From NCBI GenBank assembly GCA_900471515.1, contig UCFC01000004.1:62001-126000 (forward strand): a stretch of DNA of 64,000 nucleotides. The letters run 5' to 3'. Source of the DNA: Hyphomicrobiales bacterium. Lineage in GTDB: Bacteria > Pseudomonadota > Alphaproteobacteria > Rhizobiales > Rhizobiaceae. Numbering within the stretch: position 1 is the stretch's first letter; the number at the start of each line of letters is the position of its first letter. A model generated the notes under the pieces. It was not told the DNA's origin. It did no database searches and worked only from the letters and a program-made list of their open reading frames with translations. Shown here piece by piece: positions 56,817 through 64,000 of the stretch. A program made the position numbers and the translations under genes.

Positions 56817-57902
56817 TCAGGCGGAATTTTCAGCCAGCCCGGAGCGCCTGGCGATGAAGCGGGCGAGCGCCGGGCCGATCAGCAATATGATCAGGAAACG
56901 GCCGGTCTGCATGGCCATGACGAAGGGCACGTCGACATCGCTCGAGGCGGCGATGATGGCGACGGAATCCGCGCCGCCGGGGCTGGTGGCGAGATAGGCG
57001 GTCAGCGGGTCGATGCCGGCGAATATGTGAAGCGCCACCGCCATGCAGCCGCAGAGCGCCATCAGGATGATGATCGAGGCCGAGACGCGCGGCAGGGCGC
57101 GGGCGGCATGTTTGATGATGGAGCGGGTGAAACGCAGGCCGATGCTCCAGCCGATCATCGCGTAGCTCAAGGCCAGGATCCAGGTCGGCAGCTCGATCTT
57201 GAGGAGGCCGAAACCCTGCAGCACGGCGCCGGCAAATAGCGGAACCACGATATTGCCGCCCTGGATGCGGAAGCGGAAGACCGCGTAGCAGCAGAGGGCG
57301 GCGAAGGTGACGGTGAGGGCGAAGGCCGGCCAGTCGACCGGCGGGAAGAAGATGACAGGCGGCGGCGCTTCGCCATCGGCGGCCACCCAGAGGCGGGAGA
57401 TGACGGAGGCGCCGACGGCGACGAAAACGACACGCAGATATTGCATGAAGGCGACGAGGCGGGCATCGGCGCCATAGGCTTCCGACATGATGACCATGGC
57501 CGAGGCGCCGCCGGGCGTCGAGCCCCAGACGGCGGTGGTGCCGGGCAGCACCTGCCAGCGCGTCAGGAGCCAGCCGAGGCCGGCAGCGATGGCGATGACG
57601 GAAACGATGAAGACGAAGAAGAGCGGCGCGTCCTTCGCCATGGTGCCGAGAATGTCGGGCGTGATGTTGCGCGCCATCAGGAGGCCGACCAGCACCTGGC
57701 CGAACTGCAGCGGCCAGTAGGGCACGCGCAGCTGCCCCTTGCCGATGGTGAGCGCCAGGACGATGGCCGCGACCATCGGGCCGATCAGCAGCGAGGCGGG
57801 CAGGGCAAAGAGTTCGAGGAAGAGGACGAGAATGGCCGACAAGGCGAGCAGCAATGCCCATTTGGGCAGGCTCGCTTTCTGATGGAAGCTGCTTGCGTCC
57901 AA
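56817..57902 (-). CDS. AbrB family integral membrane protein (PF05145 type)
   Basis: A 361-residue polytopic protein with about 10 hydrophobic segments in two homologous halves, each with the pattern PGGASAMVIMSEAYGADARLVAFMQ or SPGGADSVAIIAASSDVDVPFVMAMQ. The family is often mislabelled ammonia monooxygenase or AbrB regulator; it is a membrane protein of unknown, probably transport, function. A TTG start at 57902 with GGGGAC seven bases upstream gives MDASSFHQK. The frame stays open far upstream but that part overlaps the LysR gene and is not coding. Confidence 0.85.
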   Translation of the reverse strand: MDASSFHQKASLPKWALLLALSAILVLFLELFALPASLLIGPMVAAIVLALTIGKGQLRVPYWPLQFGQVLVGLLMARNITPDILGTMAKDAPLFFVFIVSVIAIAAGLGWLLTRWQVLPGTTAVWGSTPGGASAMVIMSEAYGADARLVAFMQYLRVVFVAVGASVISRLWVAADGEAPPPVIFFPPVDWPAFALTVTFAALCCYAVFRFRIQGGNIVVPLFAGAVLQGFGLLKIELPTWILALSYAMIGWSIGLRFTRSIIKHAARALPRVSASIIILMALCGCMAVALHIFAGIDPLTAYLATSPGGADSVAIIAASSDVDVPFVMAMQTGRFLIILLIGPALARFIARRSGLAENSA

Positions 57903-58063
57903 AATTGTAGTCCCCGAACTTTTCGACCGGAGCAGGCCCGAAGGCGAAGGTGGGAGGAGGCCCCGGCAGCATGAAGAGGCCGGCTGCGAGGGCCGGCAGG
58001 CGCAGCCCCGGTATAGGCGCGCGGCGGCCAAGGGGTCAATTGCGGAATCTGGCCTTTTTGCGC

Positions 58064-58966
58064 CTAAAGCCTGACGTGTTCGGCAAGGAAATCGAGCAGG
58101 GCGCGAACGCGCGCCGGCAAGGGGCCGCCCTGGCCGATATAGACGGCATAAAAATCCTCGACATCGCCGGGATTGAGCGCCTCCAGCACCGGAACGAGCC
58201 GGCCGGCGGCGATATCGGCGCGAACCGTGAAATCGGCGAGGCGGGCAAGGCCGGCGCCGGCGAGGGCCAGATAGCGCATGGCCTCGCCATCGCCGACCTG
58301 CAGGCCCGGCGTGAGCGGGATGGTGACTGTCTCGCCATTGTCCATGAGCGACCAGCCTTCCAGCGCCCGGGCATAGGAAAAGCCGATGCGGCGATGGGCG
58401 TGCAGCTCTGCGACCGAGCGCGGCTCGCCATGCCGCTTGAGATAGTCGGGCGAGGCGACGATGGTCTTTCTGGCCGAGCCGAGCTTGCGGGCGATCAGGC
58501 TCGACGTCTTCAGCGGCCCGGTGCGGATCGCCACATCGGCGCGCTCTTCCAGGAGATCGACGATCCTGTCCGTATGGGTAATATCGAGCGTCACGCCCGG
58601 ATGCCCGGCCATGAAGGCCGGGATCAGCGGCGCGAGAACATGGTTGCCGAAGGAGCCGCTGGTATTGACGGCGATGCGGCCGGCCGGCTGTTCGCCGGCC
58701 GAGGCGAAACGCTCGGCCTCCGATATGTTGGCGAGGATCGCCACACTGCGCTCGTAGAAGGCGCAGCCTTCCGGCGTCAGCTGCAGCTTGCGCGTCGAGC
58801 GGTTGACGAGGCGGGCGCCGAGCCTTGCTTCCAGCCGGGCGACCAGCTTGCTGACGGCCGACGGCGTCATGCGCCGCGCCTCTGCGGCGGCGGAAAAGCC
58901 GCCGCGTTCGACGACGCTGACGAAGACTTCCATTTCGCCGGATCGATTGATGTCCTGACGGCTCAT
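58064..58966 (-). CDS. LysR family transcriptional regulator
   Basis: A 300-residue regulator: winged helix-turn-helix at about 10-68 (MEVFVSVVERGGFSAAAEARRMTPSAVSKLVARLEARLG), then a periplasmic-binding-protein-like effector domain. It resembles the CrgA/DmlR-like subgroup that commonly sits next to and regulates an oxidoreductase. It is divergent from the aldo/keto reductase gene across 91 bp containing an inverted repeat. Confidence 0.92.
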   Translation of the reverse strand: MSRQDINRSGEMEVFVSVVERGGFSAAAEARRMTPSAVSKLVARLEARLGARLVNRSTRKLQLTPEGCAFYERSVAILANISEAERFASAGEQPAGRIAVNTSGSFGNHVLAPLIPAFMAGHPGVTLDITHTDRIVDLLEERADVAIRTGPLKTSSLIARKLGSARKTIVASPDYLKRHGEPRSVAELHAHRRIGFSYARALEGWSLMDNGETVTIPLTPGLQVGDGEAMRYLALAGAGLARLADFTVRADIAAGRLVPVLEALNPGDVEDFYAVYIGQGGPLPARVRALLDFLAEHVRL

Positions 58967-58983
58967 GATGAATTGAAATCACA

Positions 58984-59014
58984 GATGATATGCTGCGAGG
59001 CAATCTATATCATC
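58984..59014. promoter_or_regulatory. LysR-type operator candidate
   Basis: GATGATAT (58984-58991) and ATATCATC (59007-59014) are perfect 8-bp inverted repeats with a 15-base spacer, an AT-rich dyad in an otherwise GC-rich region, lying between the divergent lysR and aldo/keto reductase genes. Confidence 0.6.
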
Positions 59015-59057
59015 GAGCCGGCCGGGTCTATCTCTTCACGAAACAGGAGATCGGATC

Positions 59058-60107
59058 ATGGAATACAGAAATCTCGGCGCATCGGGCCTGAAGGTGCCGG
59101 TGCTGAGCTTCGGGGCCGGCACTTTCGGCGGCAGCGGGCCGCTTTTCGGCGCCTGGGGCACGACGGACGCGCAGGAGGCGCGGCGGATGGTGGATATCTG
59201 CCTGGAGGCGGGTGTCGCCCTGTTCGATACGGCCGACGTCTATTCGGCCGGCGCTTCCGAGGAGGTGCTGGGGCAGGCGATTTCGGGAAGGCGCGATGCG
59301 GTGCTGATCTCGACCAAGACGGCGCTGCCGATGGGCGAGGGGCCGAACGACTGGGGCACGTCGCGGGCGCGGCTGATGCGCGCGACCGAGGATGCGCTGC
59401 GCCGGCTCGGCACCGACTATATCGACCTTCTGCAGCTTCACGCCTTCGATGCCTCGACGCCGGTCGAGGAGGTGCTTTCGGCGCTCGACCGGCTGGTTGC
59501 CTCGGGCAAGGTGCGTTATGTCGGCGCGTCCAATTTTTCCGGCTGGCAGCTGATGAAATCGCTCGGGCTTTCCGAAAAATACGGCTACCCGCGTCATGTC
59601 GCCCACCAGGTCTATTATTCGCTGGCGGGCCGCGACTATGAGTGGGAGCTGATGCCGCTGGCCGCCGACCAGCAGGTGGGGGCGCTCGTCTGGAGCCCGC
59701 TCGCCTGGGGGCGGCTGACCGGAAAGATCCGGCGCGGTGCGGCGCTTCCCGAGGCTAGCCGCCTGCACCGGACGGCGGATTACGGCCCGCCTGTCGACGA
59801 CGAGAGGCTTTTCGATATTGTCGATGTGCTGGACGCGATCGCTGCCGAGACCGGCAGGACGGTGCCGCAGATCGCCATCAACTGGCTGATCGGCCGGCCG
59901 ACGGTTGCAAGCGTCATCATCGGCGCGCGCAACGAGGAACAGCTCCGGCAAAATCTCGGTGCCGTCGGCTGGCGGCTGACGCCGGAGCAGATCGGGCGGC
60001 TGGATGCGGTCAGTGCCGTGACGCCGCCCTATCCCTATTTTCCCTATTATCGGCAGGAGGGCTTCGCGCGGCTCAACCCGCCTGCGGTTCCTACAACAAA
60101 GCCCTGA
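59058..60107 (+). CDS. aldo/keto reductase
   Basis: A 349-residue NADPH-dependent TIM-barrel oxidoreductase. The catalytic tetrad is D57 (LFDTADVY), Y62, K87 (ISTKTALP) and H128 (LLQLHAFD). The C-terminal cofactor region SVIIGARNEEQLRQNL is present. It resembles the YajO/general stress subgroup. The substrate is unknown. It is probably regulated by the divergent LysR protein. Confidence 0.93.
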   Translation: MEYRNLGASGLKVPVLSFGAGTFGGSGPLFGAWGTTDAQEARRMVDICLEAGVALFDTADVYSAGASEEVLGQAISGRRDAVLISTKTALPMGEGPNDWGTSRARLMRATEDALRRLGTDYIDLLQLHAFDASTPVEEVLSALDRLVASGKVRYVGASNFSGWQLMKSLGLSEKYGYPRHVAHQVYYSLAGRDYEWELMPLAADQQVGALVWSPLAWGRLTGKIRRGAALPEASRLHRTADYGPPVDDERLFDIVDVLDAIAAETGRTVPQIAINWLIGRPTVASVIIGARNEEQLRQNLGAVGWRLTPEQIGRLDAVSAVTPPYPYFPYYRQEGFARLNPPAVPTTKP

Positions 60108-60160
60108 TGACATCTTCCCGAATCTTGGCTGGACAGCCGCTTTGACTTGCCTCATACCCG

Positions 60161-60185
60161 GCCTGCTACAGATGCTGTAGCAGGC
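60161..60185. promoter_or_regulatory. perfect 11-bp hairpin before the GlcD-type gene
   Basis: GCCTGCTACAG (60161-60171) and CTGTAGCAGGC (60175-60185) are perfect inverted repeats around ATG, 25 bases before the next gene start. It could be an operator, a structure near the ribosome-binding site or the end of the upstream transcript; no T run follows. Confidence 0.5.
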
Positions 60186-60210
60186 TGTGGAATGCAGGGA
60201 GATCAAGGGC

Positions 60211-61623
60211 ATGGCACTGCGCGACGCAAAGGCCGGGGTGCGAAACGAGGCGGGCATCGAGGCCGTCACCGGCATTCTCAAACAGCGCTTCGGAGAGCGC
60301 TTCCAGACCGGCCAGGCTTTTCGCGCCCAACATGCGCACACGACCACCTATATTCCCGCCCAATTGCCCGACGGCGTGATGTTTGCCGAGACCGCCGACG
60401 ATGTGAAGACCGTCGTCAGGGCCTGCGCCGACCATAAGGTGCCGGTGATCGGCTTCGGCACCGGCTCCTCGCTCGAGGGGCAGGTCAATGCGCCGAACGG
60501 GGGCATTTCCATCGATTTCAGCCGGATGAATCGGGTGCTCGAAGTCAATCCCGAGGATCTCGACTGCACGGTCGAGCCGGGCGTCACGCGCGAGGCCCTG
60601 AACCTCCATCTGCGCGATACCGGCCTGTTTTTCCCGATCGATCCCGGCGCCAACGCCTCGATCGGCGGCATGACCTCGACGCGGGCCTCCGGCACCAATG
60701 CCGTACGTTACGGAACGATGAAGGACAATGTGCTTGCCGTTACGGCAGTCACCGCGTCCGGCGAGGAAATCCGCACGGCGCGGCGTGCCCGCAAGTCGTC
60801 CGCCGGCTACGACCTGACGCGGCTTTTCGTGGGGGCGGAGGGTACGCTCGGCATCCTGACCTCGGTGACGCTGCGCCTGCACGGCATCCCGCAGAAGATC
60901 GCCGGCGGCGTCTGCGCGTTCCCGAGCGTCAAGGCGGCCTGCGATGCCGTCATCATGACGATCCAGATGGGTATTCCGGTCGCGCGCATCGAGCTTGTCG
61001 ATGCGCTGCAGATGCGCGCCAGCATCGCCTATGCCAAGCTTCCCTATGAGGAAAGCCCGGCGCTCTTCCTCGAATTCCACGGCACGGAGGAGACGGTGGC
61101 GCTGCAATCGGCCGCCTTTGCCGAGATCGCCGCCGAATGCGGCGGCGGCGAATTCAAATGGGCGGCGAGCCCGGAGGAGCGGGCCAGGCTCTGGAAGGCG
61201 CGTCACGACGCCTATTGGTCGGTGCGGGCGCTGGCGCCGGGGCTTGCCGTACTTTCGACCGATGTTTGTGTTCCGATATCGCGGCTTGCGGATTGCGTTG
61301 CCGAAACGCAGGCCGATATCGAGGCAAACGGTTTGCTGGCGCCGATCGTCGGCCATGCGGGCGACGGGAACTTCCATGTGCAGCTTCTGTTCGACGACAA
61401 GAGTGCGGCGGGCATTGCCACGGCCGAGGAATTCGTTGCCCGGCTGAACGCGCGGGCGCTGGCGATGGACGGAACATGCACGGGCGAACACGGGATCGGG
61501 CAGGGGAAAATGGCGTTTCTGGAGCAGGAGCTCGGGGGGAGCGTGGATCTGATGCGCCAGATCAAGCGATCGCTCGATCCCGACAATATCCTCAATCCCG
61601 GCAAGATTTTTTATCTGGGCTGA
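60211..61623 (+). CDS. FAD-linked oxidase, D-lactate/glycolate dehydrogenase (GlcD/Dld2) type
   Basis: A 470-residue VAO-family flavoprotein that oxidises a 2-hydroxy acid to the keto acid. The FAD-binding part has VIGFGTGSSLEGQVNAPNGGISIDFS and PIDPGANASIGGMTSTRASGTNAVRYGTM. Catalytic and metal-site histidines are in GHAGDGNFH and GEHGIGQGK. D-lactate is the likely substrate because it stands without glcE/glcF. ATG at 60211 has AAGGG closely upstream. Confidence 0.9.
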   Translation: MALRDAKAGVRNEAGIEAVTGILKQRFGERFQTGQAFRAQHAHTTTYIPAQLPDGVMFAETADDVKTVVRACADHKVPVIGFGTGSSLEGQVNAPNGGISIDFSRMNRVLEVNPEDLDCTVEPGVTREALNLHLRDTGLFFPIDPGANASIGGMTSTRASGTNAVRYGTMKDNVLAVTAVTASGEEIRTARRARKSSAGYDLTRLFVGAEGTLGILTSVTLRLHGIPQKIAGGVCAFPSVKAACDAVIMTIQMGIPVARIELVDALQMRASIAYAKLPYEESPALFLEFHGTEETVALQSAAFAEIAAECGGGEFKWAASPEERARLWKARHDAYWSVRALAPGLAVLSTDVCVPISRLADCVAETQADIEANGLLAPIVGHAGDGNFHVQLLFDDKSAAGIATAEEFVARLNARALAMDGTCTGEHGIGQGKMAFLEQELGGSVDLMRQIKRSLDPDNILNPGKIFYLG

Positions 61624-61712
61624 AAATGGAACAATCTCATGATCTTGGCCCTTGCTCCCGGCATGAATAGCGCTAGTGTCGGCAACAGAATCCCGAATGG
61701 AGAATCCCTGAC

Positions 61713-64000
61713 TTGGTAGGCCGGTTCCTCGTCTTTCTAGGAGGAGTGATCGTCGTAGTGCTCTTCGTGGCGCTGCTGGCACCGCTGTTCATCGACTGGA
61801 CGGACTTCCGCAAGAATTTCGAGGATCAGGCAAGCCGCATCATCGGCAAGAAGGTGACGGTTCACGGCACGGTCGATGCGCGGCTTCTGCCCTTTCCGTC
61901 CGTGACGCTGCATGACGTGCGCGTCGGCCAGGAGGAAGACGGCACGCCGGTCGTGCAGGTCGAGCAGTTCTCCATGGATGCCGAGCTTGCACCGTTCCTG
62001 TCCGGCGAAGCGCTGATCTTCGACATGCGCGTCGTCAACCCCAAGGTGCGGCTGCGGCTTCTGAAGGACGGCTCGCTGGACTGGATGCGCGGCAGCCAGC
62101 CGGAAATCCCGGCCAAGACCGTCGTTCTGGAAAACGTGCATGTCAACGGCGGCGAGATCGAGTTCGTCGACGACCAGTCCGGCCGTTCGCGCAGCGTGAC
62201 GGGACTGAACGCCGAGATGTCGGCGAAATCGCTCGCCGGTCCATGGCGTATCGAGGGCGACGGCTCGCTCGACGGCGAACATGGCAGTTTCTCCGTTTCC
62301 AGCAATCAGCCGGACGAGAGGGGCGTGCTGCGCGTGCGCACCCGGCTTGCGCCGGACAAGCATCCCGTCACGGTCGATCTCGACGGCGAGCTGAAGCTGG
62401 TCGACAGCCGGCCGAACTATCAGGGCACGCTCTCTGCCGCGATCGAAAGCCGCGAGGGCAAGACCGAGAAGGGGGAGGCGCCGCCGCGCCTCAAGGGGCG
62501 GTTCGAGCTTACCAACGATCGCATCCGCATTCCCGAATACCGCATGGAAGTCGGCTCGACCAGCGACCCCTACGTGATCACCGGCGAGGCGACGCTCGAT
62601 ACCGGCAGTGCGCCGGAATTCCTGCTGACCGCCGACGGCCAGCAGATCGACGTCAACCGCATCGGCAATCAGGGCGCGGCCGGCAAGACCAATCGCGACC
62701 CGGCCGTTTCGGCGCGCCAGCGGCTGAGCTCGCTGCTCGATATTGTCGGCCAGGTGCCGATCCCGCAGGTGCCGGGCAAGGCGACGGTGCGCCTGCCGGC
62801 CATCGTGGCCGGCGATACGACGATCCGCGACGTGGCGCTGGAACTGGAGCCCGCCGGCAACGGCTGGATGATCGACAGCGCCGTCGGCACGCTGCCCGGC
62901 CGCACGCAGGTGGAAGGCAAGGGCAAGCTGACGCTGACGGGCGATCCCTCCTTCAACGGCCAGATGGTGGTTGCCTCCAGCCAGCCGACGGGGCTCGCCT
63001 CCTGGCTGGCGGGCTCGGTCGACCCGGCCATCCGGCAGCTGCGGCAGGCGGGCTTTTCCGCCAATGTCAGCCTGACGCACGATCTGCAGCGCTTCGAGAA
63101 TCTGGAAATCGCCATCGGTGCCGCGACGCTGAAGGGCCGGCTGGAGCGGCAGGCGACCGAGGGCCAGACGCCGTCGCTTTCGGTGGCGCTGAACGGCGAT
63201 GCGCTCGACCTCGATGCGCTGCGGGCGCTGACCGGGCTCTTTACCGGCCAGGATGCCGGCGACAACGTGCTCGACCACCGGATTGCCGCGCAGCTCAAGG
63301 CCGACAAGTTCACCGCCTTCGGCGTGCAGGCCGAGAATGTCGAGACCACGTTTACGCTCGCTGACGGCGCGCTTTCCGTCGACCGGCTTTCGATCAAGAA
63401 CCTTGCGGGCGCGGAACTGACGGCGACGGGCAAGGCCGAGGGATCGCTGCTCGACTACAAGGGCACCGGCGAGATCACCTTCAAGGCCGCCGATCCCGGC
63501 CCCTTCTTCGCCATGCTGCGCGAGCACCTGCCGCATCACCCGGTCATGGACCGGCTGGTGCGCAACGCGGGCTGGTACGGCAACACGGCGCTGCGCGGCG
63601 CGCTGACGCTCGGCGGCGATGACGGCAACGCGCTGGCGGTGACGCTGGCCGGTGTCACCAACGGCAGCCGCGTCAATCTCGACTACCGCATGTCCGACCT
63701 CCTGGCGCTGACCGGCAACGGCACGACGACGCTTGAAGCGACGCTCGACAATGCCGTGCCGTCGATCCTCTTCGGGCAGGCGGGCCTCGATCCGCTGCCG
63801 GTCGATGCCGGCGCCAACGGGCGCCTGACGCTGAAGGTGACGGCAAGCGACAACGATCCGGCCGATGCGGCGCTGACCTTTGCCACCGACCGGACCTCGT
63901 TTACGGCAAACGGCAAGGTCGATGTGCGGCCCGATACGTTCATGAACGGCAATGTCGCCGTTTCGCTGGAAAGCGCCGATCTCGACCCCTACCTGGTCAT
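61713..64000 (+). CDS. AsmA family protein (partial, runs off the end)
   Basis: At least 762 codons are visible. One N-terminal membrane segment (about 4-27) is followed by the AsmA start IDWTDFRKNFEDQASRIIGKKVTVHGTVDARLLPFPSVTLHDVRVG, then a long beta-rich periplasmic part. AsmA-like proteins bridge inner and outer membranes and are linked to phospholipid transport. A TTG start at 61713 gives the complete membrane segment (MVGRFLVFLGG), with TGGAGA about ten bases upstream. The C-terminus is outside the window. Confidence 0.88.
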   Translation, partial: MVGRFLVFLGGVIVVVLFVALLAPLFIDWTDFRKNFEDQASRIIGKKVTVHGTVDARLLPFPSVTLHDVRVGQEEDGTPVVQVEQFSMDAELAPFLSGEALIFDMRVVNPKVRLRLLKDGSLDWMRGSQPEIPAKTVVLENVHVNGGEIEFVDDQSGRSRSVTGLNAEMSAKSLAGPWRIEGDGSLDGEHGSFSVSSNQPDERGVLRVRTRLAPDKHPVTVDLDGELKLVDSRPNYQGTLSAAIESREGKTEKGEAPPRLKGRFELTNDRIRIPEYRMEVGSTSDPYVITGEATLDTGSAPEFLLTADGQQIDVNRIGNQGAAGKTNRDPAVSARQRLSSLLDIVGQVPIPQVPGKATVRLPAIVAGDTTIRDVALELEPAGNGWMIDSAVGTLPGRTQVEGKGKLTLTGDPSFNGQMVVASSQPTGLASWLAGSVDPAIRQLRQAGFSANVSLTHDLQRFENLEIAIGAATLKGRLERQATEGQTPSLSVALNGDALDLDALRALTGLFTGQDAGDNVLDHRIAAQLKADKFTAFGVQAENVETTFTLADGALSVDRLSIKNLAGAELTATGKAEGSLLDYKGTGEITFKAADPGPFFAMLREHLPHHPVMDRLVRNAGWYGNTALRGALTLGGDDGNALAVTLAGVTNGSRVNLDYRMSDLLALTGNGTTTLEATLDNAVPSILFGQAGLDPLPVDAGANGRLTLKVTASDNDPADAALTFATDRTSFTANGKVDVRPDTFMNGNVAVSLESADLDPYLV

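Noticed and set aside
56817-59003. 728-codon frame joining the AbrB-type gene to sequence opposite frame of lysR
   Set aside because: The upstream two-fifths overlaps a clear LysR gene in another frame and is Arg-rich nonsense; no fusion is supported.

Overview
The window is about 64 kb of high-GC alphaproteobacterial chromosome, almost certainly from Rhizobiaceae (Rhizobium/Agrobacterium group). The evidence is the division and cell wall (dcw) gene order ending in a long-linker FtsZ, a rhizobial-type flagellin, dispersed palindromic repeats of the Rhizobiales kind, a candidate CtrA box upstream of ddl-ftsQAZ and uniformly high GC at third codon positions. No tRNA, rRNA, CRISPR array, prophage or insertion sequence was found. 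Most of the window is core genome, so the less ordinary signals are regulatory and lie between genes.

Layout. 1-12489: the end of rsmH, then ftsL, ftsI, murE, murF, mraY, murD, ftsW, murG, murC and murB, all on the + strand with overlaps or gaps of a few bases (64 bp before murE). 12492-14831: two minus-strand genes (a sugar-nucleotide-type epimerase and an MHS-type MFS transporter) interrupt the cluster. 15403-21563: ddl, ftsQ, ftsA, ftsZ, a strong terminator, then lpxC. The first promoter of this part carries a 9+9 bp GTTAACGAA palindrome that contains a CtrA half-site. 21859-27212: bamD, recN, a small unknown gene and ligA. 27246-29196: a GNAT acetyltransferase whose Shine-Dalgarno sequence lies in a hairpin, a DEDD exonuclease and a CreA-family exported protein. 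29218-31880: a palindromic repeat, then cheW and an MCP on the minus strand. 32255-33794: a SCO/SenC copper chaperone and prmA.

33816-34135 (minus strand) holds a 57-codon ORF followed by two stem-loops with anti-Shine-Dalgarno loops and a terminator. This matches the description of cuckoo-type small RNAs of alphaproteobacteria and is the most interesting non-coding feature here. 34414-43676: aminopeptidase P, the azlCD exporter, a DUF2164 protein, pncA, an EF-hand protein, uvrD/pcrA, a DUF1275 protein and an alpha/beta hydrolase. 44125-48503: an RND efflux adaptor and pump, with two palindromes upstream, one of them like a CusR/HprR box. 48773-49771: a lone flagellin gene.

49846-64000: a divergent FMN reductase/HxlR pair around an operator-like palindrome, an OmpA-family lipoprotein, asd with a structured leader, a DUF2000/AraC divergent pair, an ABC exporter preceded by a promoter, a 16-residue leader ORF and nested hairpins, an AbrB-type membrane protein, a LysR/aldo-keto reductase divergent pair, a GlcD-type FAD oxidase, and the start of an AsmA-family protein that runs off the end. 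Several genes appear to use TTG starts (ftsQ, the FMN reductase, hxlR, the AbrB-type gene, the AraC gene, asmA), most of them judged from Shine-Dalgarno spacing.
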